From assembly GCF_003667575.1 (NCBI RefSeq), contig NZ_RCUY01000005.1:434001-498000 (forward strand): a stretch of DNA of 64,000 nucleotides, in the 5' to 3' direction. Below, piece after piece: positions 32,839 through 40,650 of this stretch (position 1 is the first letter of the stretch; every line of letters begins with the position of its first letter). The translations under genes were made by a program, and so were the position numbers. The notes below the pieces were generated by a model. That model made no database searches. It saw nothing but the letters and a program-made list of their open reading frames with translations, and had not been told where the DNA came from. Source of the stretch: Mycetocola lacteus (GTDB lineage Bacteria; Actinomycetota; Actinomycetes; Actinomycetales; Microbacteriaceae).

Positions 32839-32934
32839 GTTTCCGCACACACCGGGAAGCCGACCCGGCGTGGGTCAGTTCCGCGCGGACAGGGGCGTCT
32901 GTCGGTTGGCAGCGCCAGGGGCAGTGGTGAGGCG

Positions 32935-34047
32935 TCAGTGTTCGGCGGAGGGCACAAAGTGTTCGGCGGAGGGCAGAATGTGTTCGGCGATCTCGGGCAG
33001 GGTCTCGGCCACCGTGTCGAACACGTGGGCACCCTGATAGCGCTTGAACCAGCTCACCTGCCGACGTGCGTAGCGGCGGGTGAGGCGACGGGTGTCCTCG
33101 ATTGCCTCGGCCTCGGTCATCTCCCCACGGATCTGCGCGGCGGCCTGGCCGTACCCGATGGCCCGTCTCGCGGTGATCCCGGCATCGATCCCCGCCTCGA
33201 GCAGACCGGCGGCCTCGGCGATCAGCCCGGCCTCCCACATGCGGGTCACCCGTGCATCCAGGCGGGCGACGAGGTCCTCGCGCGGCGCTGTGAGCGAGAT
33301 GAGCAGGGTGGGCGTCCACCACACGGGCTCGTCCGGCAGGGTTCCGGCGATGGGTTCCCCGGTGATTTCGGCAACCTCCAGCGCACGCACGATGCGGCGA
33401 CCATTGTGCGGGCCGATCTTCTCGGCCGCCTCGGGGCTGAGATCCCGCAGTCGGCGAAAGAGCATGCCGGGCCCCTGCGCGCTCAGCTCGGCCTCCAGCC
33501 GGGCCCGAATCTCGGGGTCCTGGCCGGGGAACTCAAAATCGAACAGCACGCTGGACACGTACAGGCCAGATCCACCCACCAGGATCGGCCAGGCGCCGCG
33601 GTCGAGGACGTCACGGATGATGCCGCGAGCCTCGGGCTGATAGTGGGCGACGGCCGCATCCTCGTGTGGATCCAGAATGTCGAACAGGTGGTGCGGAAAC
33701 TCCGAACGCTCGGCGACGCTGAGTTTGGCCGTGCCAATATCCATGCCTCGATAAAACTGCATCGCGTCCACGTTGATGATCTCGGCGCGCTGCCCATAGC
33801 CGGCAAGCCGTCGCGCCAGTTCGAGAGAGAGGTCGCTCTTTCCGGTGCCGGTGGCGCCCACCACGGCGATCAGTCGCGGATTCCCGAGGTCCCGGACCAG
33901 CGGTTCGAACGAGGTTGGCCCCGACTCACGCTCACTCGCGCTGGTACTCCTCACCTCGTTCAGATCCGAAACCGGATTCGTGCTCGGGCTCGGGCTCGCC
34001 TCTGATTCCGAGACTGACTGATTCCGTGAATATTCCGAGATACTCAC
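32935..34047 (-). CDS. miaA: tRNA dimethylallyltransferase with extended ends
   Basis: Transfers a dimethylallyl group to A37 of tRNAs reading UNN codons, the substrate for MiaB next door. Of 370 residues, the P-loop GATGTGKS is at 64-71, then [26 protein letters not shown] and [14 protein letters not shown], all typical. About 57 N-terminal residues (Ser/Glu-rich) precede the usual start; the GTG at 34047 is two bases past the miaB stop but has a weak ribosome binding site, so a start nearer residue 50 is possible. The C-terminus ends in a repeated (I/F)xPSAEH unit encoded by 21-bp repeats. Confidence 0.93.
   Translation of the reverse strand: MSISEYSRNQSVSESEASPSPSTNPVSDLNEVRSTSASERESGPTSFEPLVRDLGNPRLIAVVGATGTGKSDLSLELARRLAGYGQRAEIINVDAMQFYRGMDIGTAKLSVAERSEFPHHLFDILDPHEDAAVAHYQPEARGIIRDVLDRGAWPILVGGSGLYVSSVLFDFEFPGQDPEIRARLEAELSAQGPGMLFRRLRDLSPEAAEKIGPHNGRRIVRALEVAEITGEPIAGTLPDEPVWWTPTLLISLTAPREDLVARLDARVTRMWEAGLIAEAAGLLEAGIDAGITARRAIGYGQAAAQIRGEMTEAEAIEDTRRLTRRYARRQVSWFKRYQGAHVFDTVAETLPEIAEHILPSAEHFVPSAEH
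32938..33000. repeat. Three 21-bp tandem repeats at the miaA 3' end
   Basis: Units at 32938-32958, 32959-32979 and 32980-33000. The first two differ at two bases; the third is the ancestral coding copy. They add about 14 residues ([14 protein letters not shown]) after the last conserved MiaA residues. Confidence 0.9.
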
Positions 34048-34049
34048 GC

Positions 34050-35681
34050 CTATCGCAGGTCGTCGTTGGTGTTGTAGATCGGCACGGTGCTGCTGGTCGA
34101 GGCCGCGACCGGCGGCCCCACACGCAGACTCGGGAAGCCGAGGTTTACCGGCCCGCCGGCGGGCGACGAGGACGCGGCCGCGGGATCGCTGGGGACTCCG
34201 CAGGACTCGGCCTGATCGCGGTCCCACGCGTCGCCCGCACGGGTGCGACGAATGTTCAGCAGGGTGCCCTCGGGGGCATCGGCGATCAGGTGGAACGGTG
34301 CGGCCTCGGTGACCACCGCGGTGACCACATCTCCCGGACGCGGAATTTCGGAGCCCTCGGGCACCGAGAAGTGCACCAGACGGGAGTCTTCGGCGCGACC
34401 GGACATCCGTCGGGTTGCGGCATCCTTCTTGCCCTCACCGGTGGCGACCAGGATACGCACCTCGCGGCCCACCACCGCCTGGTTTTCCTCGAGCGAGATA
34501 CGGTCCTGAAGCGCGGCCAGACGCTCGTAGCGGTCCTGCACGATGGCCTTGGGGATCTGGTTCTCCATTTCCCCGGCGGGGGTCCCCGGACGTACCGAGT
34601 ACTGGAAGGTGAACGCGGTGGCAAAACGTGAGGCCTCGACCACCCGCAGGGTCTCCTGGAAATCCTCCTCGGTCTCACCGGGGAAGCCCACGATGATGTC
34701 AGTGGAGATGGCCGCGTGGGGAATCTTCTCGCGCACCTGGTCGAGAATCCCCAGGAACTTCTTGCTGCGGTAGGACCGACGCATGGCCTTGAGGACCGTG
34801 TCCGAACCCGACTGCAGCGGCATGTGCAGCTGCGGCATCACGTTGGGGGTTTCGGCCATCGCATCGATGACATCCTGGGTGAAGGCGGCCGGGTGCGGGC
34901 TGGTGAAGCGAATGCGCTCAAGCCCCTCGATCTGGCCCGCCGCGCGCAGCAGCTTACCGAAGGCGAAGCGGTCGCCAAACTCAACGCCGTAGCTGTTGAC
35001 ATTCTGTCCGAGCAGGGTGACCTCGATGGCCCCATCGTCGACCAGGGCCTGGATTTCGGCAAGAATCTCGCCGGGGCGACGATCCTTCTCCTTGCCACGC
35101 AGGGCGGGCACGATGCAGAAGGTGCAGGTGTTGTTGCACCCCACCGAAATCGAGACCCAGCCGCTATAGCTGGAGTCGCGCTTGGTGGGCAGGGTCGAGG
35201 GGAAGGTCTCCAGCGACTCAAGAATTTCCAGCTGAGCCTCATCGTTATGGCGTGCACGCTCAAGCAGGTTGGGCAGTGCCCCCATGTTGTGGGTTCCGAA
35301 CACCACATCGACCCAGGGAGCCTTTTCCAGGATGACGTTTTTGTCTTTCTGCGCGAGGCAGCCACCCACGGCGATCTGCATGCCCTCATGACGCTTCTTG
35401 ACCGACGCCAGGTGGCCCAGGTTGCCGTAGAGCTTATTGTCGGCATTTTCCCGAACCGCGCAGGTGTTGATGACCACCACATCAGGTTCCTCACCGGCGG
35501 CGAGAACATAGCCGGCGGCCTCCAGCGATCCGCTCAGTCGCTCGGAATCGTGCACGTTCATCTGGCATCCGTAGGTACGCACCTCATAGGTACGCCGACG
35601 ACCACCGGTACCAACCGCCGCCTCGAAGGGCGTGATGATGGTGGGGGTGCTGACGGGCGAGGTACTCACGGAAGTGCTCAT
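34050..35681 (-). CDS. miaB: tRNA-2-methylthio-N6-dimethylallyladenosine synthase
   Basis: Radical SAM methylthiotransferase that adds the 2-methylthio group to i6A37, 543 residues. The N-terminal cluster ligands are Cys39, Cys74 and Cys108; the radical SAM CxxxCxxC is Cys182, Cys186, Cys189 (GCNNTCTFC). A TRAM domain follows (about 405-470). The last 60 or so residues are a low-complexity, nonconserved tail. No Shine-Dalgarno; TAGAAT sits 6 nt before the ATG, consistent with leaderless transcription. miaA follows after two bases. Confidence 0.96.
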   Translation of the reverse strand: MSTSVSTSPVSTPTIITPFEAAVGTGGRRRTYEVRTYGCQMNVHDSERLSGSLEAAGYVLAAGEEPDVVVINTCAVRENADNKLYGNLGHLASVKKRHEGMQIAVGGCLAQKDKNVILEKAPWVDVVFGTHNMGALPNLLERARHNDEAQLEILESLETFPSTLPTKRDSSYSGWVSISVGCNNTCTFCIVPALRGKEKDRRPGEILAEIQALVDDGAIEVTLLGQNVNSYGVEFGDRFAFGKLLRAAGQIEGLERIRFTSPHPAAFTQDVIDAMAETPNVMPQLHMPLQSGSDTVLKAMRRSYRSKKFLGILDQVREKIPHAAISTDIIVGFPGETEEDFQETLRVVEASRFATAFTFQYSVRPGTPAGEMENQIPKAIVQDRYERLAALQDRISLEENQAVVGREVRILVATGEGKKDAATRRMSGRAEDSRLVHFSVPEGSEIPRPGDVVTAVVTEAAPFHLIADAPEGTLLNIRRTRAGDAWDRDQAESCGVPSDPAAASSSPAGGPVNLGFPSLRVGPPVAASTSSTVPIYNTNDDLR

Positions 35682-35687
35682 GTGTCC

Positions 35688-35693
35688 ATTCTA
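35688..35693 (-). promoter_or_regulatory. -10 box for leaderless miaB
   Basis: TAGAAT on the minus strand, 6 nt before the ATG. Confidence 0.6.
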
Positions 35694-35839
35694 CGAAACC
35701 CGGGCCGCCCGTGTGGTCGCACGACCCACCTGGTGGATAACTCTGGCCTGTGGAGGAACGACTCTCACGTCACCCCAGACAGCAACGGTTCGCGGGTCAC
35801 CACGCATCAAGAGCCGGATGACCCACGAAATCCCTGCTG

Positions 35840-37153
35840 CTACCGGAACGTGACGCGACCGCGTGAACCACGGGTGGCCAGGGCCGCCCGTACTGCCTCA
35901 CGCACGATCGATCCGGGGTATCCCCGGCGAGCAAGGAAACCGGTGAGGCGGCGTTCGGCGGCAGCATCATCGATCGAGCTCATCTGTCCGACCCGCTTCT
36001 TGGCCAGCGCGGTGGCGGCGGAAAGCTCGTCGTCATCGGCAACCTCGGCTAGGGCGTCCTGAATGACCTCGTTTGGGATCTTCCGCTGCGCCATTTCCCG
36101 GGCCACCACCTGGCGGGACTTGCCCTTGCGATCGTAGAGGGAGTGCTTGAGCTGTTCGGCCAGCACCGCATCATCCAGATAGCCCAGCTCGTCCAGACGT
36201 TCGGCCACGGCTTCGGCACCGTCGTTTTCCAGGCCTAGGCGCTCGACCTCGGTAATCACCTCGGCACGACTCAGCGCCGATCGGGCAAGCCGACGGACAA
36301 GGAGTTCTACCGCCTCATCGAAGGTGGGCGGAACAATCTCCTCCTCGACCTCCTCGGACTCGCCGTCGTCCTCAAAGTCTTCCTCATCCAGCCCGAACCG
36401 GGCGGAGAAGCTGGGAATCTCAGTGTCGGGATACTCCTCGAAGGCCGCCGTGTGCGCCGGCACGACGGTCGATGTGGAAACAGGCACAGGCACAGATGCA
36501 GACTCGGCATCACCAGGGGTATCCGAGTCAGCCTCGACGGTTTTTCGTGCCCGGGTTGTGAGATCGGAGACGATTCCCCGCACCGGGCGGATCCCGGGTG
36601 CTTCCGGGGCTGCCGCCGAGTTGTCGGCCACGGGAGGGGCCGACGCACTCCTGGCGGCGACAGAATCCGATTCCGCGCGGCCCGATTCGCCGCCGCCCGA
36701 TCGCGCGGATGCCGACCGCCGCCGACCGCCCAGCGAAATCACCGGAGCCAGCGGCTCCTCGACCGCCATCTCCTCAACTGCCGAGGTCTCGGCGGCAGGC
36801 GTCTCAACCGCCGAGGTCCCGGAGGCAGGCGTCTCAGCGGCCGAGGTCTCGGCGGCAGACGTCTCAGCCGGGAACTCCGAGCGGTCCAGGGGCTCACGCG
36901 GATCCCCTGCCTTGGCGGAACCCCGGGTCGGTTCGGCCGATGTCGGGATCACACCCCAGGCGGGTGCAAAGGTGGGGGCAGACGCCGACGGGGCCGCGGC
37001 GTCCCGCTCCTCGGCCGAGGCCTCCCCGCGCGAACGCGAAGAGGGCCAAGACCCGAGGGAAGATACGCCGGCGGCCCCGCCGAAACGTGAGGGCCCACCG
37101 TTCTCGGTTTCGGAGCCTTCCGAGGAAGGCCCCTCATCGATGAAGCGGACCAT
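35840..37153 (-). CDS. recX: RecX regulator with 270-residue disordered extension
   Basis: RecX, which inhibits RecA filaments and recombinase activity. The conserved three-helix repeats occupy only the last 165 of 437 residues (EAVELLVRRLARSALSRAEVITEV to GYPGSIVREAVRAALATRG). The first 270 are Ala/Ser/Glu/Pro-rich, with tandem AETSA-type units and an acidic patch (EEDFEDDGESEEVEEE); typical RecX is 150-250 residues. An internal start near the domain cannot be excluded, but the ATG four bases after recA fits operon coupling. miaB starts 158 bp downstream with its own promoter. Confidence 0.9.
   Translation of the reverse strand: MVRFIDEGPSSEGSETENGGPSRFGGAAGVSSLGSWPSSRSRGEASAEERDAAAPSASAPTFAPAWGVIPTSAEPTRGSAKAGDPREPLDRSEFPAETSAAETSAAETPASGTSAVETPAAETSAVEEMAVEEPLAPVISLGGRRRSASARSGGGESGRAESDSVAARSASAPPVADNSAAAPEAPGIRPVRGIVSDLTTRARKTVEADSDTPGDAESASVPVPVSTSTVVPAHTAAFEEYPDTEIPSFSARFGLDEEDFEDDGESEEVEEEIVPPTFDEAVELLVRRLARSALSRAEVITEVERLGLENDGAEAVAERLDELGYLDDAVLAEQLKHSLYDRKGKSRQVVAREMAQRKIPNEVIQDALAEVADDDELSAATALAKKRVGQMSSIDDAAAERRLTGFLARRGYPGSIVREAVRAALATRGSRGRVTFR
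36773..36862. repeat. Three 30-bp tandem repeats inside recX
   Basis: Units 36773-36802, 36803-36832 and 36833-36862 with a few substitutions, encoding AETSA/VET-type decapeptides in the disordered part of RecX. Confidence 0.88.
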
Positions 37154-37157
37154 GAGA

Positions 37158-38285
37158 CTACGCGCCGCGCTTGAGTGCTACCGCCGGAGCCTCGCTCGCC
37201 GGGGCGGCCGGCGCGTTCTTGGCGGCGGTCGCCTTAGCCTCGGCCGCAGCCTCGGCGGCGGCAGCATCGGCCTTGGCCTGAGCGCCGGCCGCGCCGATGC
37301 CGAGCTTTGCCAGCAGCTTGTTCTCGATGTCGGCGGCGATGTCGGGGTTGTTGATCAGGAAGTTACGGGCATTTTCCTTACCCTGGCCCAGCTGATCACC
37401 GTCGTAGGTGTACCAGGAACCGGACTTCTTGACCAGACCGTGCTCGACACCGAAGTCGATCAGGCTACCCTCGCGGGAGATTCCCACACCGTAGAGGATG
37501 TCGAACTCGGCCTGCTTGAAGGGCGGAGCCATCTTGTTCTTGACCACCTTGACACGGGTACGGTTACCCACGGCGTCCGAGCCGTCCTTGAGGGTTTCGA
37601 TGCGACGGATGTCGAGGCGAACTGAGGCGTAGAACTTCAGCGCCTTACCACCGGAGGTGGTCTCCGGGCTACCGAAGAAGACACCGATCTTCTCACGCAG
37701 CTGGTTGATGAAGATCGCGGTGGTCTTGGTCTGGTTGAGCCCACCGGTGATCTTTCGCAGTGCCTGCGACATCAGTCGAGCCTGCAGACCCACGTGCGAG
37801 TCTCCCATCTCACCCTCGATCTCGGCGCGGGGCACCAGGGCGGCCACGGAGTCGATGACAACCAGGTCGATCGAGCCCGAGCGGATCAGCATGTCGGCGA
37901 TTTCCAGCGCCTGCTCACCGGTGTCAGGCTGGGAAACCAGCAGCGCGTCGATGTCGACACCCAGCTTCTTGGCGTACTCGGGGTCGAGGGCGTGCTCGGC
38001 GTCGATGAAGGCGGCGATGCCGCCCTGGCGCTGAGCGTTGGCGATGGCGTGCAGGGTCAGCGTGGTCTTACCCGAGGATTCCGGGCCGTAGATCTCGATG
38101 ATGCGGCCGCGGGGCAGACCTCCCACGCCGAGCGCAACGTCCAGGGCGATCGAACCGGTGGGGATGATTTCTACGGGGGCGCGCTCATCGCTGCCGAGGC
38201 GCATAACCGAGCCCTTACCGAACTGGCGGTCAATCTGGGCAAGGGCGGTTTCGAGTGCTTTTTCGCGATCCGTGGGTGAAGCCAT
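37158..38285 (-). CDS. recA: Recombinase RecA
   Basis: Strand-exchange ATPase of homologous recombination and coprotease for LexA cleavage, 375 residues. Walker A GPESSGKT is at 67-74; [36 protein letters not shown] and loop L2 ([20 protein letters not shown]) are intact. No intein is present. The C-terminal 45 residues are an Ala/Lys/Glu-rich tail. ATG follows GAAAGAGAG. Transcription probably begins far upstream, at a LexA-controlled promoter near 38540, giving a leader of about 245 nt. Confidence 0.98.
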   Translation of the reverse strand: MASPTDREKALETALAQIDRQFGKGSVMRLGSDERAPVEIIPTGSIALDVALGVGGLPRGRIIEIYGPESSGKTTLTLHAIANAQRQGGIAAFIDAEHALDPEYAKKLGVDIDALLVSQPDTGEQALEIADMLIRSGSIDLVVIDSVAALVPRAEIEGEMGDSHVGLQARLMSQALRKITGGLNQTKTTAIFINQLREKIGVFFGSPETTSGGKALKFYASVRLDIRRIETLKDGSDAVGNRTRVKVVKNKMAPPFKQAEFDILYGVGISREGSLIDFGVEHGLVKKSGSWYTYDGDQLGQGKENARNFLINNPDIAADIENKLLAKLGIGAAGAQAKADAAAAEAAAEAKATAAKNAPAAPASEAPAVALKRGA

Positions 38286-38608
38286 GGCCGTCTCTCTTTC
38301 GTCTCGGTAGCTGCTGCGCGCTACGTTCGTGGGTGATGCGCCTACATACTGTCCCGAGGCGACATCTGGATGCCGTGTACCTGCGCGATGCTGATTTCAG
38401 CACCACCGGCACGCCCTCGGAGAACAAGGCTGGAGCGATCTGCTCCGGTTGCTTCGACTCTAGGATCACCCTCCGACACCGGGTCGAGTTGTGGTCCTCT
38501 TGTGGAAAACAATCCGAAGATTTCGTCCTGTGTAGGAGCATACGCCGATCCGAACGAATGTTCGAGATATTGCCCGCGGCGTGTCGAATGAGTTTTCGGA
38601 TCGTTTAC
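38286..38608. other. recA upstream region and long leader
   Basis: 323 bp with no gene I can support. It holds the recA promoter and SOS box (38537-38565) and then about 245 nt of leader with several short hairpins such as TGCTGATTTCAGCA near 38390 and GGAGCGATCTGCTCC near 38430. No known riboswitch or tRNA was recognised. Confidence 0.75.
38537..38565 (-). promoter_or_regulatory. recA promoter with SOS box
   Basis: The SOS box at 38550-38565 (CCGAACGAATGTTCGA on the plus strand) matches the actinobacterial LexA consensus well. On the minus strand, TCGAAC (38560-38565), 17 nt and TATGCT (38537-38542) form a promoter in which the -35 lies inside the box, so LexA would block it directly. Confidence 0.75.
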
Positions 38609-38833
38609 CTAGTCGCGCGGAGCGGGCAGGCGCACGCCGTCCCAGCGCTCGCGCGGCACCTCGTTCTCGCGGCACAGCGCCAGCCACACGTCGCGCGCAG
38701 GAACCCCGGCCGCCAGGGCCTCATCCCCGGTACGCCCATCGAGGCCTCTCAGCGCCAGGTCGCGCATCAGCACGCCGCCGTATCCGGCACCAAACTCGGC
38801 GGCAATCGCATGGCGCAGTTCGCTATTTTTCAC
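38609..38833 (-). CDS. DUF3046 family protein
   Basis: Small protein of 74 residues found almost only in Actinobacteria directly upstream of recA; function unknown. The conserved features are FGAGYGGVLMRDLALRGLDGRTGDEALAAGVP and the C-terminal VWLALCRENEVPRERWDG. The start ATG has no obvious Shine-Dalgarno. It lies between clgR and recA in the conserved order. Confidence 0.88.
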   Translation of the reverse strand: MKNSELRHAIAAEFGAGYGGVLMRDLALRGLDGRTGDEALAAGVPARDVWLALCRENEVPRERWDGVRLPAPRD

Positions 38834-38934
38834 CCGTTCAGCCTACCCAACTCCCCCGACCCTGCCCCCACATGCCTCGGCACTCATTCAGCACACCCAC
38901 GGCCCACACCGAGGAGACGATTTCCCGCAACGCA

Positions 38935-38964
38935 AACACCCCGCACGAATTCGTGCGGGGTGTT
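38935..38964 (-). terminator. Perfect 30-bp palindrome after clgR
   Basis: Arms 38935-38949 and 38950-38964 are fully complementary with GAATTC at the centre. It begins 12 bp past the clgR stop. No strong U tract follows on the minus strand, so it may be an mRNA 3' stabiliser or weak terminator. Confidence 0.7.
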
Positions 38965-38976
38965 GTGCCGGCGGGA

Positions 38977-39285
38977 CTAGCGAATCGCGAGTTCGGCTTC
39001 GATGTCGGCCGTGAAGCTCTCCGGAATGGTGTCCGGGATCGGCGCGAGGCCCTCGATGATCGCCAGGCGATCACCAACCTCGCGCATGATGACTGAGATG
39101 GGGGTGTCGAGCGCGTCGGCTACCGAGGCGAGGATCTCGCTGGAAGCCTCCTTCTGACCACGTTCAACCTCGCTGAGGTAGCCGAGAGCCACGCTGGCCT
39201 TGCCCGCAACCTGACGCAGAGTGCGTCCCTTCTGCAGGCGGAAGTCACGAAGAACGTCGCCGATTTCCTGACGTACGAGTACCAT
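38977..39285 (-). CDS. clgR: XRE-type regulator, ClgR family
   Basis: Helix-turn-helix protein of 102 residues of the ClgR type, which in Actinobacteria activates clp protease and related stress genes. The HTH is RTLRQVAGKASVALGYLSEVERGQKEASSEILASVADAL (about 23-61 region), followed by a short C-terminal tail ending AELAIR; the hydrophobic C-terminus fits the degradable Ala-rich end known from ClgR. The start ATG follows AGGGAGGCCCC. Position after cinA and before DUF3046/recA is the standard one. It ends 12 bp before a 30-bp palindrome. Confidence 0.9.
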   Translation of the reverse strand: MVLVRQEIGDVLRDFRLQKGRTLRQVAGKASVALGYLSEVERGQKEASSEILASVADALDTPISVIMREVGDRLAIIEGLAPIPDTIPESFTADIEAELAIR

Positions 39286-39456
39286 TGGGGCCTCCCTTTC
39301 TGCCGTGCAACCTCGGATCAATTAACCCGAGGGATGATTTAGATTACTACACCGTTCCCTGGGAAACCCCGGAATCGGTAAGATCTTGCCGCACTTTTGT
39401 TGACACCGAATATAACCCAGCCCCCCGGGGGTCTATTCCAGGTTATCGGCGAATCT

Positions 39457-40068
39457 TCAGGAACGGGCGTGTTCCCCGAGAATTCGGGCTTCATCGAGCA
39501 CCGCGCGGATCGCCGCCCGCACGCTCCACTCGCGAATCTGCGCCCGGTCACCGTGCGCATGCACCGCGATCGAGCGGTCACCACGGACGCTACTGATCCC
39601 GATGAAGACGGTCCCCACCGCAGTTCCGGTCTGCGGATCCGGTGTGGGGCCGGCCACCCCCGTGGTCGAGACACCAATCTGCGCCTCGCCCGCCGCGGTG
39701 GTTCCGATCCGCCGGGCCCCGCGCGCCATCTGCTCGGCTACCCGCGGATCCACCGGCCCGAATTCGGCCATCAGCGCCGCGTCGACACCGAGCACACGGT
39801 GCTTAAGCTCGGTGTCATAGGCGACCACTCCCCCGCGCAACACCGCCGAGGCCCCGGGAACCGAGACGATCGAGGCGAGCACCAGGCCGCCGGTCAGGGA
39901 CTCGGCAACCGCGATGCTGTAGCCACACGCAACCACGGCGGCCAGTTCGGATGCACGCAGCTCCACGGGCCATTCTGCCCCGCGTTCAGTCTCCTGAGCC
40001 GCGCCACCCTCGGGCATCGGCCTCGGTTCCTGGGACGATCCCGCCGGAGCGACCTGCGGCGACGTCAT
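39457..40068 (-). CDS. cinA: CinA C-terminal domain protein (nicotinamide-nucleotide amidase type)
   Basis: Stand-alone CinA C-terminal domain of 203 residues, related to PncC, which deamidates NMN in pyridine nucleotide salvage. The signature is VAESLTGGLVLASIVSVPGAS, then GGVVAYDTELKHRVLGVD and GVSTTGVAGPTPDPQTGTAVGTVFIG. The first 35 residues are a variable tail. It overlaps pgsA by four bases. The N-terminal MoCF domain of long CinA is absent, as is usual in this gene order. Confidence 0.92.
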   Translation of the reverse strand: MTSPQVAPAGSSQEPRPMPEGGAAQETERGAEWPVELRASELAAVVACGYSIAVAESLTGGLVLASIVSVPGASAVLRGGVVAYDTELKHRVLGVDAALMAEFGPVDPRVAEQMARGARRIGTTAAGEAQIGVSTTGVAGPTPDPQTGTAVGTVFIGISSVRGDRSIAVHAHGDRAQIREWSVRAAIRAVLDEARILGEHARS

Positions 40069-40649
40069 CGGCGGGCGCGTCCGCGAATCTCGGTGATGAC
40101 GTAATCGATGCCGCTGGCAATGGTGAGGATCACGGCGATAGTCATCGTGATGATATTCACCACGTTGACCCAGTCGCCCAGCAGCATCGGGAAGGGCAGC
40201 AGTGCCAGCGAGATCGCGACCGCCTGGGCCACGGTCTTGAGCTTGCCCATCCAGGCGGCGGCAACCACGTGGTCGCTGACAACGATCATCCGGTGCACGG
40301 TGATCCCGATCTCACGCACCAGCACGATCACGGTTACCCACACCGGCAGCTCACCGATGATCGAGAGGGCCACCAGTGCGCCACCGGTGAGGACCTTATC
40401 GGCGATCGGATCCAGGAGCTTGCCCAGATCGGTCACCTGACCGGTGCGCCGAGCGATGGCCCCGTCGATGCCGTCGGTCGCGATGGCAAAGATAAACAGT
40501 CCCGCGGCCCACCAGCGCAGCGGCCCATCCGCGCCGTCATCCGCCAGCACCCACCAGATAAAGAGGGGGGCCAGCAGGATGCGGAACACGGTGATCGCGT
40601 TGGGCAGGTTCCAGTTGGAGGGCACGGTGGCCGGTGTGGGTGTGGTCAT
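40065..40649 (-). CDS. pgsA: CDP-diacylglycerol-glycerol-3-phosphate 3-phosphatidyltransferase
   Basis: Membrane enzyme of phosphatidylglycerol and cardiolipin synthesis, 194 residues. The CDP-alcohol phosphotransferase motif is complete: DGIDGAIARRTGQVTDLGKLLDPIADK. Four to six spans are predicted, beginning with NAITVFRILLAPLFIWWVL. Its stop overlaps the cinA start; ftsK ends one base upstream of its start, so ftsK-pgsA-cinA may be transcribed together. Confidence 0.93.
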   Translation of the reverse strand: MTTPTPATVPSNWNLPNAITVFRILLAPLFIWWVLADDGADGPLRWWAAGLFIFAIATDGIDGAIARRTGQVTDLGKLLDPIADKVLTGGALVALSIIGELPVWVTVIVLVREIGITVHRMIVVSDHVVAAAWMGKLKTVAQAVAISLALLPFPMLLGDWVNVVNIITMTIAVILTIASGIDYVITEIRGRARR

Positions 40650-40650
40650 G

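Noticed and set aside
38255-38980. Plus-strand reading frame across the recA upstream region
   Set aside because: No homology, no ribosome binding site, and it overlaps the SOS promoter and the DUF3046 gene on the other strand.
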